From NCBI GenBank assembly GCA_965153455.1, contig OZ234495.1, positions 5,952,001-6,016,000 of the forward strand: a stretch of DNA of 64,000 bases, written 5' to 3'. A program made the position numbers and the translations under genes. The notes under the pieces are model-generated. The model saw only the letters and a list, made by a program, of their open reading frames with translations, did no database searches and was not told the origin of the DNA. Positions 12,950 through 25,300 of this stretch are shown here, piece by piece. How positions within the stretch are numbered: the stretch's first letter is position 1; each line of letters begins with the position of its first letter. The stretch comes from Sphagnum compactum. Taxonomy: Eukaryota > Bryophyta > Sphagnopsida > Sphagnales.

Positions 12950-13390
12950 ATTTGACCAGAAATAAATTTTTGGGCCCTTGGGCTAACAATTTTTTTAACC
13001 CACCTTTTATCTTTAAATTAAAAATTTAAAAATTAAGAAAAAATATTTAAAAAAATTCGACCGATCACAATTTGTTTAGACCATGGGCTAACAAACTTTG
13101 TGTCCACCTTTGAATTTTTTTTTAAAAAACTCTTTGAGAAAAATGTTGTAAAACAAATCACCAATCATCGCCTTTCAGGCCCATGGGCTGATGAAATTTA
13201 CAAAAATATTATTAATAAAATTGATAAAAATCATGACAAAAAGTTTGTAGACCAATCATGGCTTTTTGGGCACATGATTTAACAAACATCCAACCCACTT
13301 TTAAAAAACTTTATAAATTATTTTTGGGATTGGACAATAAAAATTGGATCAATCATGGTTTTTTGAGCTCATAATTTAATGGACTTGCCA
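12950..13390. repeat. Diverged ~100-bp tandem repeat block
   Basis: A motif of the form 'accaatcatgg...tttgggcccatgggctaacaaa' recurs with drift near 12970, 13060, 13160, 13250 and 13350, separated by AT-rich spacers of roughly 60 bp. A related phrase (gaccatgggcccaaaaggttttgattggttc) appears far away at about 52712-52745, suggesting a dispersed repeat family. It is too diverged to set exact unit borders by eye. Confidence 0.45.
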
Positions 13391-13748
13391 CTAAGAGGTG
13401 CAAAGGTATTATTTACTTGACAACAAGTCCATTGGATCACTAAACATCATCCATAGTGCATTTAATGATATTTTTCATCCATTTAGATTTGTCTATTCAC
13501 TTGGTCCTTCAATCTTGTGTAAAGCGAACTTGAACCCTAAAATGGCTTTTCTTTCAATCCAAAATTCTCTATTTTGGATGGTCACGGGCTTTGAGGCTCT
13601 AGTGTGAAAGGGGCATTAGTGACGATATGTAACTCAAGAAATTTTAAATTTTAATGAACCAAGAGACCTTGATTTAGGCAACAAAGGACAATGCATGATA
13701 TTGAAAATGTTTAGAACCAACCCAAAGGAATTTGGAATTTTGGCCATA

Positions 13749-13827
13749 CTAGCTTAGCCTATGGGCCAAGGGCACTAGCTTAGCCGTGGGCCAAGGGACA
13801 CTAGCTTAGCCGTGGGCCAAGGGACAC
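13749..13827. repeat. 26-bp tandem repeat, three copies
   Basis: The unit ACTAGCTTAGCCGTGGGCCA plus AGGGAC occurs three times, with AGCTTAGCC at 13751, 13777 and 13803. The last two copies are identical and the first has one small difference. The unit is GC-rich for this region. No coding role is seen. Confidence 0.85.
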
Positions 13828-13829
13828 TT

Positions 13830-15140
13830 TCAGGTCCATAGTTTCGAGTGTGGGGTGCTTGTTCACCCAAGGATTTTCTTTGGGGATTGTGATGATAAGA
13901 GTGCATTGGGAACAACTTTGTTGTTGTTGTTGTTGTTGACCTTGTATTTGGGGTGTTTTTGTTTCCCCCTTTAGGTTTGTGGTTCTTAGAATGTGCTTAG
14001 TCAATCTTTGGCAAAGAGGAAAGTTGTAGGTTATGTACATATTATGTAGTAGCGGAGGAGGTTCATGGTTGAGTGCCTCCTCCTCCGAAGGGAAGGGAAC
14101 TTGAGGGCATGAGCCCAAGGGTGTTCCCAAACCTCAGGAGAACACACGAGTACAGGAACCTCCCCTTGCGTAAACAACTCTCTTTTTACTTTTCCTCCTC
14201 GTTTCTTTCCCATTTTGTAGAATTTTTTTTCTTCCATGGGAACATGGGAACATATAAAATTGGGGGAAATCCCTCAAAATACACATTGAAATAACAAAGG
14301 GAGTTGTTTACGTCCCACAAATGTTCACCACATGTTATTATTGTGAAGTCTGAGTTCAGTTTTTTGGGAACTTCCTTGAACATTTCCCGGTTTGAACTTG
14401 TCATAATAAGGAGCATAGTCATTACTTGCTCGTTTGTTAAATTATGCAAAAGAAAACCGTATGCTACTAATGTTAATATTACTTTTTGGATGACAAATAA
14501 TTTTCTCATCCATTCTCATCTTTTCAAGAGTTCTTCATTTTCATTCTTGCCTCCCTTTCTTGAAATACAGATCTTTCTTCTTCAAAAAAAAATAAGGATA
14601 TATTTTATTGGTATTCACAGGATAGGCCTCAAATGTGATAACCGGACAACACTGGTTTTGACCCCCCCCCCCCCCATCTTTCCTTTTTCCTGAGCGCCTC
14701 CATTGCTGCTACATATATTTTCACTGCTCCTACATGTTTTCACTACTATAAATTATTACTTTGAACCTTGTGCATTAAATGCTGGGTTTCAGCATTTCAT
14801 TCCCAGATTTATAAAACTTTCTTACTTTTGCGGACCTTGCCCAAAGACAGGATGAAGAAGACATGATGACTTTAAAGAAAACTCTAGTTGTGAAGCACCC
14901 TTTGATAAGAAGGGGCAATCTTAGTGATAAATTGCATATTCAAAAGTTATGTACCAAGTATGTTGGGTATCAATAAGGGTACCATACAATCGCACACATG
15001 GGTACCAAAGCTATATCATAAGAACATTATAGCAAAGCTTTTACCCTTTTGTTTAGCGATTAGATACTAGGGTTCTATTAGCATACCATCCGACTTTTCA
15101 CTTTTCTTAGGCCATCTGTTGCTTCCCCCCCCAATCCTTC
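13830..15140. other. Non-coding DNA with simple repeats
   Basis: A (GTT)n run lies at about 13918-13938 and a cytosine homopolymer at about 14661-14675. Some 100-130-codon open frames occur at 13801-14693 on both strands, but they overlap one another in antisense, are low in complexity and show no domain, so I do not call them genes. Confidence 0.4.
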
Positions 15141-15239
15141 CCAAAAAAAATTTCAAATCAAGGTTTGGAAAGGCACTACGAGGTTGATCATCGAGGTCCA
15201 CCTACTTACACACATTTCAAAAGGTTAAGGATTATGTCA

Positions 15240-16260
15240 AGTACTAGTGGTACCCCGTGCCTGCAAGGCACGACACGGCACTGGGAAAAAACTGGGAGTC
15301 CAAATAATCATCCATTCAGAACCCCTCAGTGGATAGAATTATATAAATACATAATATTTCATCCACATCATCAATCCATCCAAAACTCTAAGTGGACAAA
15401 ACTACAAAATCCTTAATATTTCATCCACAAATCATTCCTCCTAATTGGACGGAACTACAAATACATGATATCTCATCCTCATAACCACCCATCAAGAACA
15501 CCACAGAACCGCCGGGTTTTCGTGCACAGAACTGCCGGGTTTCACGAAAACCCGGAAAAGAGGAGCCAGGCAGGTTTTTAGGTGGTTATTTTACTTTTAC
15601 AATTTGGGATCACAGAACCAAATATAATGATATTTCATCCACATAATCATCCATTCAGAACCCCTCAGTGGATAGAATTATATAAATACATAATATTTCA
15701 TCCACATCATCAATCCATCCAGAACTACTAATTAGATGGAACTCTAAATACGTAATATTTTCACCTGCATAATCATCCATCCAGAACTCCTAATTGGACG
15801 GAATTACAAATACATGATATTTCATCCAAATAAATCACCATGCAAAACTTATCATTAGGCGGAACTTACGAATACATAAATATTTCATCCACATAACCAC
15901 CCATCCAGAACTCTGAGCTCATTGGACATATTTCATCCACATAATCACAGAACCGCCGGGTTTTCGTGCACAGAACTGCCGGGTTTCACGAAAACCCGGA
16001 AAAGAGGAGCCAGGCAGGTTTTTGGGTGGTTATTTTACTTTTACAACTTGGGACCTCGACTTTCAGGACCTCGACCAGACGGACGGACAGGCGGGTCCCG
16101 ATCTGGGTTTCAGGACCTCGACACGTCCGACTGACGGAGCGGCGGACAATGAGGCAAGCTGCTTAGCCGGTGGTCAGTTATCTCTGTGGCCGGTTCTGCC
16201 ACAGAAAATGCTCCCAGAACGTCGTCGGACGGACGGACGCACGGACAAGGTACTTTATAT
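15240..16260. repeat. Composite repeat block with duplicated GC-rich hairpin module
   Basis: Two levels of repetition are visible. An AT-rich ~60-bp unit (tttcatccacataatcatccatccagaac...) recurs with drift from about 15300 to 15945. A ~110-bp GC-rich module occurs twice nearly identically, at about 15503-15611 and 15947-16055. Each copy carries a perfect 13-bp inverted repeat (CCGGGTTTTCGTG against CACGAAAACCCGG) at 15512-15524/15543-15555 and 15956-15968/15987-15999. The end of the block (16055-16250) is GC-rich with repeated GACCTCGAC and GGACGGAC motifs, followed by a TATA-like tatatata at 16255-16262. The short open frames here are repeat-derived. Confidence 0.7.
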
Positions 16261-16264
16261 ATAA

Positions 16265-18570
16265 GATTGACGGTTATACTTTACAACCAATCAAAACAAA
16301 CAACCTAATTAAACAAGTACAACCTTACCTACACCATAATTGAAAAAGTTGAATAAAAAAATGTGTTAAAAAGTAATACATATTTGCCTAAATAATCACA
16401 AAAACTAGGACCATAGCTACAACTAATAATCATCATATCTTTGTCTAAATTATGAATTTTCAACAAGATTAGTTAAGTACATTAAAATCTCCTATTTTTC
16501 AATATTTTATTTATTCAATGATTTGAATTATTATAGATATATTGGAAAGGTCTTGAGTTCAATTCCTTGAAACTTCATGAGGGTAAAGTTAAGATTTTGC
16601 TTTTCTTCCCACCTAGCCCTTTTGAGAATTAATTAATGTCGAACATGTCATAGGTACGATATGTGTTTATTTAGTGCAATTCAAACCTATATTAATTAAC
16701 AAGATGTGAAACAAGGTTTCAAAAAGAGGTCGGTTTCCAAGGTTTCATGCAAAGTATGATTTTGGCTCTAGTTTTAACATGAGGTTAGTTTTTGGTGCAA
16801 TTCTAGTTTTGATTTGTCTATAGTGCAAAATTTGCATTCTCAATATTCACACACAAAATCAAACTTCAAACCAATGTTGAGAGGGTATTAGGGTAATCTT
16901 GATAGCCACCCAAGGGTTTAGGCTGGTTATTAGGCATAACCTCTATAGTTAACATTTTAGCCTTTGAGAACCGTATGTTCATTTGGATGTGAGAATTGAT
17001 CACCTTATAATCATTGAGGGTATAATGAATCTTAATCTTGATACCTGGGGGTGAGGGGGAATATATATATATAATTTTCATGAATTGGGATGGTTCTCTT
17101 AAAGTCTTGTAAGAATTGGCTTGGATGGCTTTTCTAAAATAGGTGAAAAATTTCCAACACTACTTAAAATGAACCCAAAATTCAAAATCGACCAACATTG
17201 GTTCAAATTGATAGATTGCATGATAATCAAAATATATCAAAAAGCTCTTTAATAGATATTATGTTCCACAAAAATAAAGTAAAAATTGAAATGATTATTA
17301 GAAAAAATTGAAATAATTATTGGAAAATTTTCTAGAATATAGGCATCCTCATTTCAAAATAGTCTTGGGATAAGTGACTTTACCACACAAAAAGACACAA
17401 AAGTATGCAAAGGTATGTTGAACCCACATCTAAATGGATAATGGAATCTTCACAATAGATGTACATGATGCCACTAGTTAAGGCATGATCATTACCATGA
17501 ACATGAAATGAAAGCAAGTTTTTTGAAAAGAATGTACAAATGGTATACTAAAATATTAATGACAAACATATGTGATGCACATGGTGGCCTTTACATGAAA
17601 CAATTTTTTTGAATTGTGTTTAATTTTATTGAAATCAATTGTTACTGAAATTTTCATAGTTGATCCCCAATCATGACTGAGTTTGAAATTTGCATATGAT
17701 TTGGTGCCATGACCTCAAGGTTTAATTGTGGATGTAATTTTGGATCTGAAGTGAACATCACAATTCATGTGACATCTTGATCACCCACCTCTTGCCATTG
17801 TCAAGAAGATGGGCAAACCTTGAGTGGCATTGCCCACAATCATGAGTTTTTCAAGTTTACATGTGTCTTATGTTGGTGGCCCATGCATGCTTTTAGATTC
17901 AATGCATTTTTTATGGGAAAACCCAAGGCTAATGAATGAAAATAATCAACGAGGCTCCATATTAACACAGGCAACAAGTCCTATGTCAACCCATGGACTT
18001 GAATTGTGCCAATTTGGGTTATTAACCTAAGATCATTAGTTTAACCATATCAATTGTTCACTTCCCACCAACCCAACTCACACACCTTACCTGAACATGG
18101 CTTCTTGTATTTTTTTTCCTTAGGAAAAAAAAATCGTGGAAAGAGATGACATGATCATGAAATCACAAATGGTGATCCCACATGTGTTAAATGTCATTGG
18201 TAACAATGAACCATACATGAAGGAATCGGTTGATTTGGATGAATGAAGGTTCAATATTGTTTGATCGGGGGTAATGTAAGTTAGATGCGTGGTCAATATC
18301 CAAGATTCTAAACTTTTTTAACAAGCTAAAATCATTATTAATAGGAATTGAAATGCACTTAAGGGGGGGCATCAAGCAAAAATTGCTCCCATATTATACT
18401 TCTATTAATTATAAATCACATTTTCAACATTGGGCATTAAGAATGAATCATCGTCCAAAAAGGTACCCATCATGAGAGATCATGGAGGAATTGAAAGTTG
18501 GTTTAATAGTTCCAAGATGGGAATGAAACAAAGAATGATATTATTTGTGAAATTTTGCAAATTTGTTTGG
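16265..18570. other. AT-rich non-coding DNA
   Basis: No gene or intact element seen. A 68-codon open frame at 17824-18030 is the least random-looking but has no recognisable domain. There is a short TA run at about 17061-17071. Confidence 0.35.
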
Positions 18571-18574
18571 CATG

Positions 18575-19239
18575 TACAATAAACTTCCTTTATAATCACA
18601 CACCTTTGGCAATTACTTTTGTTTTGTGACACTAACAAATTGTGATTTAAATGTGTATAGTCACATTCCATATAAACCTTTACAAGATTGTGACTATAGG
18701 CAAAAACAAACCTTAGAAAATAACTTTTTTATGTTAGAATAAAGTTGTCAATGGTTTAAATTTTTTACATGGGTTGTTCAAAGTTTTATTATGCATTATT
18801 AGATTTGAAGAAGGTTGTGATTTTTGCTTGTTTTAATGTGACAATTTTCATTGAGTTTGAACCCTTTAACTATTAGCTTGTGTATCATGTCAATTAAATT
18901 TTTTTATTAAGATTTTTTCTTTTCTTGGTAAGTTTGCATTTTTTTTGCTTGATTGCATTAAAAAATGTTGTTTTTTTTTCTTTTCAATTGGATTCATTGT
19001 TGTTAGTTTGCACAACTTGAACATAAAGCAACATTAACAAAACCCTAATTTTTTAGAAGAATTCTCTCATCATAATCACATTTACAAAAAAAAGCTTTGA
19101 AAATATTGTGTGTTACTAATGAATGTGATAGTGATTCTAGAGAATGGTGTTTCTTATTAAAAATGAATGGTTACCAAAAAAAAGTGTGATAAATAAGAAT
19201 GTGATTAAAATGGACATGATTATAAAGGGGTTTATTGTA
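18575..19239. mobile_element. MITE-like element with ~23-bp terminal inverted repeats
   Basis: The left end at 18575-18598 (TACAATAAACTTCCTTTATA then ATCA) is mirrored by the right end at 19217-19239, which in reverse complement reads TACAATAAACCCCTTTATAA then TCA, with a substitution and one indel. Subterminal TCACATT/TCACACT motifs follow on each side. The ~665-bp interior is AT-rich and non-coding. I could not find a convincing target-site duplication, so this is a candidate non-autonomous DNA transposon of unknown superfamily. Confidence 0.5.
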
Positions 19240-19360
19240 GGTGTTTGACAAATATAAGGGGCAAAAGGTACACATCACTTCAAATGACGATACCTTTAAA
19301 TTTTTAAAACATTCAATACATCAGCAACATTGAATGAGGTTGGCTAAACCTCAAATGAAA

Positions 19361-19531
19361 GAGCTTGTTCATGCAAGGTAGGTGGAACTTTCAAAAGGGC
19401 AACATGCATTAACCATAGAGCTTGTTCATGCAAGGTAGGTGGAACTTTCAAAAGGGTAACATGCATTAACCATAGAGCTTGTTCATGCAAGGTAGGTGGA
19501 ACTTTCTAAAGGGTAACATGCATTAACCATT
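19361..19531. repeat. 57-bp tandem repeat, three copies
   Basis: The unit starts GAGCTTGTTCATGCAAGGTA and runs through GGTGGAACTTTC and AACATGCATTAACCATA. Copies begin at 19361, 19418 and 19475, exactly 57 bp apart, differing by only one or two bases. High identity implies a recent duplication compared with the decayed surroundings. Confidence 0.9.
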
Positions 19532-20592
19532 GTTTTGCGGGACCAAAACAAAAAACATCTTTAGCAATTGGACTACACTTTGAAAGTGTGGAGTTAACAT
19601 GTGGTCAAGTTTTAACCAATATGCTTTACCATTGATAAACAAAAATGATAATTCTATTAGCCAAGCAAAGCTGTTTCACACTTTGAATTTATGATCTAGA
19701 TATCACTCGTTGTCACTTTGTGAAGGCGACGAAGTTCAAATTGCATTTTGAGGTGTTGCTAAGAATGTGAAGGATTACTTGCATTAGTGTGACTTCCTAC
19801 ATTTTGGGAGTCAATTTTTTGTAAGTCCTTCCTCCAAGGTTCACAAATTCATAACGGAGTTCCCCACATGTCCTCCTTGCAAGTCCACAACTTCAGAATG
19901 AAGGTTTTGAGCTCTCATGTGAAACGAATTTCTTTGTTGCCCCCCCACCCCCCCCCAAGATGCTCATTTTTTGTGCCAAGAATAAGTTTCTACCAAAATT
20001 TGTTTTAAATATCTATGTTTTAAGGAATGTAGTTTGTTTGTTCTATATTGTTTTGCCATGTTGAGATCTCCTTAACCATGGCACCTTGCACTGCATTATT
20101 GATACCATTGGAAAACCCTCAATGAGGAGGTTCCATTGAGATGATTTTTTAGTTCAAAAACCTAAGTGCAGGATATAGTGAATTCTATGTGATATGATTT
20201 CTAATGGAAATTGGATTGTTTTCCCTTTCAATATTGATTCAATAATATGATATGTATTCAATGACACATGTTGCATTAAGTAATTTGCTTTATTGAATCA
20301 ATGAATTTTCTGAACAAAAAAAATGGTGTGATTTACTTACCAAGAATATTGTGTTTGTATCAAGTTCCTCGTCACTATCTCTGAAGGAGTGTTAGAATTT
20401 CTCCCTAATAGTTCTCATGAGGTTTTCTGGTGTTATTTGACAATCTACTGAAATCTGGTCTGTAGAGGTATGAGAAAGAAGTGAAAGTCTCTTTGTTGGT
20501 GCTCTTTCTAGGGCTTTTTTCCTTTTGGGTTTGTTTGCTTCCTAGGTGACATCTTATGTGGAGCTGAGTTAACTGTGCAATTCTTGTTGCAG

Positions 20593-22348
20593 GACTTATG
20601 GGAGTGGAAAGGAGGATAGCCCACTCTGTGTTGTTCCTGATTTTGAGTCTGCCTGGATGAAGTTGTTGCACCATATGTCATTTGTTGATTGCCCTGTAAC
20701 TGACCCAAGAGTTGCTTAAGTTTCATGTATATACCCCTGTCTTGCCCTCTCCATTTGCTGCACTTATGCTGTGCATCAAGAGGAATTAGTACATATATCA
20801 GTTGTCCCTTCCAAAACTTTTTTTTGTCCCTTTAGGATAAGAGATGGTGTCTTGTTGGATTTGCCAGGTTCTTACCATTACATTTGCTTCAAGGGTCACA
20901 ATATTTTCATGGCGGCCACCATGCTTAATGGAGCTGCTATCATGGATGGAGCATTGCTGCTGATTGCAAGCACTGAGAGCTGCCCCCAACCTCAAACATC
21001 TGAACATCTTCAGCTATTGACATCATGAAAATGAAGCACATCATCATTTTGCAAAATAAGATTGATCTTATTCAAGAAAGCGTGGCCATCAATCAGCATG
21101 AATCAATTCAAAAGTTCATTCAGGTACAGGAACTTGATTCCTGTTTTTATAACTGGGTTGCTGTTGGAGATGAGTCTGTGTTTTGTTATGTGCAATGATC
21201 TTTTTGGGTTGCGTGGAGATGAGGACAAAGATGCAGACAAAGTGTCTCACATGAATATTGTGGCTTTATCTACTGTGGTTGTGCCAGGGAGCGATTGCAG
21301 ATGGAGCTCTTGTAGTGCCAATTTCAGGACAGCTCAAGTACAATGTTGATGTGGTCTGTAAGTACATTGTGAATAAGATCCCTATTCCAAGATGATTGTA
21401 ATTTGCTCCTTCAATGTTAACAGGCCTGGTGCTGAAGTGGAAGAAATCAAGGGAGGTGTTGCAGGTGGCAGTATTTTGAGGGTATCTTTTCTTCCTGAAG
21501 CTGATTCTGTTACTGCAGTGTCTGCCCACTATAAACTCTCTGTATCCTTTTGTAACTCATGGCTGCATCATTGAATTGTGGGATGTGTTCAGGGAGTATT
21601 GAAAGTTGGGCAGAAAATTGAAGTGCAACCTGGAATTACAACCAAGGATGAGAGTGGTGGCATCAAGTGCACACATATCTGCAGAGCAGAATGAACTGCA
21701 GTTTTCTGTGCCTGGTAGTCTGTTTGGAGTGGGAACAACAATTGACCCTACACTTAAATGAGCTGATTGATTGGTTGGTCAGGTTCTTGGGAGGTTGGAG
21801 AGCTCCCAGATGTTTTTGTGGAGCTTGAGGTTATTCCACACCCCAGAACGCAAAACGTGTCTACTTTTTATCTGCCCGTGAGTTTGTATGGCCACATCTC
21901 AAATAATGGTTCATATGCCCAAGTTGTCAAGCTTCTTTGAAATCGGTGATCTCAACTCTTGAGGTGAAAGATGTCAAAGGTTGACCACAGAAATCATCCT
22001 AAGTGCTGGAAGGTGATGTTAAAATGGAATGTGTTTGGAACTGTGCAGGTGAACTTCTTCTTGCTTCACCTGTTGCTGGGTGTGTGAACCAAAGGCACAG
22101 AAAAGCAAGACAAGGTGTCAAAGCTAAAAAAGATTGAGGTACTGATGATCAACATTGGGTCAATGTGAACAGGGGATTGTGTGATTGCAGTCACGAACGA
22201 TCTTGCCAAACTGCACCTGACCATTCCAGTCTGTACCAGCAAGGGAGAGAAAGAGCCACCCAGCAGATGAGTTGAAAAGCATTGGCGATTGATAGGATGG
22301 GGTGAAATCCAAGCCGGTGTGATCATCAACATCCCACAAGCAGTGTAA
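20593..22348 (+). pseudogene. eIF2-gamma (translation initiation factor 2 subunit 3) pseudogene, introns retained
   Basis: The eIF2-gamma subunit is the GTP-binding core of the eIF2 complex that brings initiator Met-tRNA to the 40S ribosome. Five exon-like blocks match it in order: 20593-20695 (YGSGKEDSP, SFVDCP), 20894-21123 ([46 protein letters not shown]), 21288-21481 ([27 protein letters not shown]), 21593-21829 (VLKVGQKIEVQPGITTKDES, LPDVFVELE) and 22049-22348 (NDLAKLHLTIPVCTSKGEK, VEKHWRLIGWGEIQAG). The gaps are GT...AG introns that join in phase, for example DCP|GH at 20695/20894, so this is a duplicated gene and not a processed copy. It is dead: a 1-base frameshift after SEHL near 21010, loss of about ten codons near 21391, and in-frame stops in the last two blocks (for example near 21690, 22085 and 22268). 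The N-terminal GTPase P-loop part is absent upstream. Confidence 0.88.
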
Positions 22349-25300
22349 AAATTGGGTGTGTCTTGTCTGACAGAAGTACATCCAACAAAACAGAAAAACA
22401 AGTGTTTCTGACCAAGAGAGCAGTCAAGACCAGAAACAGAAGGCAGTTTGAAGAGACATAGTAACAATGTGGATTGGAAGGGAGTTGCTGGGAACAATTT
22501 TTGTAAGGTGGAGAATAAGATCAGGCATCAGCATTCATTTTAAGTTTGCAGTTGAACTTGTAGAGGCTTGCTGCTCCAAAGCAATTGTCGGGTGTTGCTG
22601 ACCTTTTTTAGACTTGAGTGGCTCCTGTTTTACGTCTCAATCAATGTATCTTACTGATTTGTTTTGTGTGTTGGGAATGTTGTGACTCAGTTCCTCAACT
22701 GTGGTATACTTTAGATGAGAAGTGTCTTCACGGAGGATACAGTCAAAACTTGGGATCTGAAATATTGCTCCTACATGCTTGCACTCTTTGTTGCAGGTTG
22801 GTCAATACCATACATGTTCCTGTTGAAGTTCTCTGAACATGCATGGGACTGGTGTTGTTAAAACAGCTCCTTAATTTAGTTTTAGCGTTGTTTTCGTTCT
22901 CTCGGTTCTTTAGGGTTGGGTTCCATCTTTTCCCAGTTTGGTGATGATATCTCATTAGATCTGAAATATCTGTAACCTTTTTGTGAGGTCACCTCTATGA
23001 TTTTTTTGCAGGTTGATGGAGATCATAAGTGTGGCAAAGTTCTTAACACTTAATGACAATATCTTTGTTAGTGAGAAATGTCATCAGTGTATGTGCGAGA
23101 CTTATCGGTGCCTGTTACTCTGGTCACCATTGCCAATAATGTTTCATATTTCTGGCACCCATGATGAGAATAGCCTTTGCCTAGAGCTTACTTTCTCTCT
23201 ACCATTTGAATCCAAGACTTTGTACAAAATGACCCAACCTTAAATTTCTGTTATCCCGAATTCTCAATCAAGGAATACCCCTCTCAAAAGTTCGTGTTTT
23301 CATGCAGGAAAAGTGTTTTGAAATGCCTGATTTTCAGGTGTATTTTATTTGCAGCTCCATTAACACAAGGAGAAAATGTGAGTTGCAATGCACCATACAA
23401 TGCACACAACACTTTCAAGTTTTCTTCTCAACATGACTACTTTGGTTTGCCACACATTAGAAGTAAGATGGGATCCTTTTTGGCAAGTCTAGGATGCCAC
23501 TAACAAATTTGAGGTTTGCTCTAATATGATCATCATCACAAAAAGACGTCAAACTTGCAAGACATTCCAACTCTCTATAAGATTCAAAATCAGTGAAGTT
23601 CATATTAATCACATCAATTTTAAAAGATGTTTGAAGAAACTTGGAAGAAAAATTTGTCATTTTTGCGAAGTGTTAGGTTACCTTTTTAGGATTGCCTTTG
23701 AAAGCTTCAAAACTCTCCAAAGCAATGAATATCTCTATGGAACTTTTGAAATAGGTTAGTGAACATACACCTACTTCCCTTGTAGTCTCACCATAGAAAT
23801 TGATCACTCCAACTTTTTGGAATTTGCCAATCTTTTTCAATTTTAAAGAGGATTGATTGGTAATAAGTTCTTTGATTTTCTAAAATAGCATTTTTCACTT
23901 CCTCTAACATTCAAATATATATGTCATTTTTTTTTGTAAAATAAGTAAAATGAAAATTTCAAACAAGAACATGGAAACTTTCAAGAAAGTTCAATATTAT
24001 TGACACCCATATCCTTGTTAGAAAAAAATACAAGATTGTCAAACAAATGCAAAAGAGGGAATCCAAGATCTTTCCAATTAAGGAATGTCCAAGTCACATT
24101 TAGGACGGACCCTCCATCGCTAATCTAAAAAAGTTAAATAAATGAAAACCAAGGGTGGTTTATTGTATCATATGAGAGAATATTATATGTTTTTAACAAA
24201 CTAGTTTGACTTCAAGTCTTTCAAGGTATGCATCAAACATTAACTATTAGTCAGTTGATTTAATATGTTTATAATGTTAGTTTTTCAACTTATTGATGGA
24301 AATAGTTGTGAAAGTAGGTGAAGGAGTTTGTTCAATATTGTGACTTTTGTGCAAATGCCAATAACCTTTGTCATTGCTCATGTATATTTTTCTAACCATT
24401 GTCAATCTTTGATTCGTGTTAAATATTCATTAAATGACATTAATTCTATGTAATTTGTTGTTTATTATTGCAACTTAGATTAGTGTGAATAGGGTTTAAG
24501 GTGAAAGGCCTACCCCAATATGCACAACTACACTAATTGTTATTATGTGAAAACATCATTGCTTTTCTTGGCAAACCATGTTAAACAATTTGTCCACTTT
24601 ATGAAATACCCTTTTTTTTTTGTTTATGACATTGTGTCATGCCTCTATGTGATCAAAATATTTTTTATTGGTGCCTTATCAAATTTCCAAATGAAATTTC
24701 ATAAGGGTAATATAGAAAAAAGGGCATAAAATCAAACTGTAAATAAATTTCCAAATTTTTGAAGTCCTTGGATATTCATTTATTAGCAAAACCAAAATTG
24801 TTTTTGTTCACCCTAAAGGATTCTCAACACTTGAAAATCTTGGATTTTCTACATTGGACTTTTGTGAATGCCCCCATACTCCACCTCCAAGATTTGGAAA
24901 AAATGCTCCAATGGGACAAATGGTGATGGATCACCAATGGCTACAATGGCATTCAATGTTGCATGGAACTCTTGAAATAAAAGATGTGTGATCTAATGGA
25001 TCTAAACATGTGACACCACCTTTGAACCCTTGGTGAATGTTTTCATATGTATGACTTTATTAATTTTGAAGGTGTTGGGTGCCAATATTGTAACACACGA
25101 TAATAAATTCAATCTTAAAATCTTATAAACTTTGTCATTGATTTCACACCTTCCAATCCATTTGATTCCATTTTGGTGACGATACAAGGATTGATGAATT
25201 TATTTCAACTTGTTATATAATTCAAAACAATAAATAGAATTAATAAGGATTAAATGATTTTTTATCATGTCTTTTTGATATCACATGACATTATTCAAAA

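Noticed and set aside
14031-14693. Overlapping 100-130-codon frames on both strands
   Set aside because: Antisense frames overlap one another, contain simple-repeat translation, and show no recognisable residues or splice context.
15922-16264. Three overlapping open frames of 66-80 codons
   Set aside because: They translate the GC-rich repeat module in different frames; GC-richness alone keeps them open.
22066-22497. 143-codon minus-strand open frame
   Set aside because: It is the antisense shadow of the last exon of the eIF2-gamma pseudogene on the plus strand.
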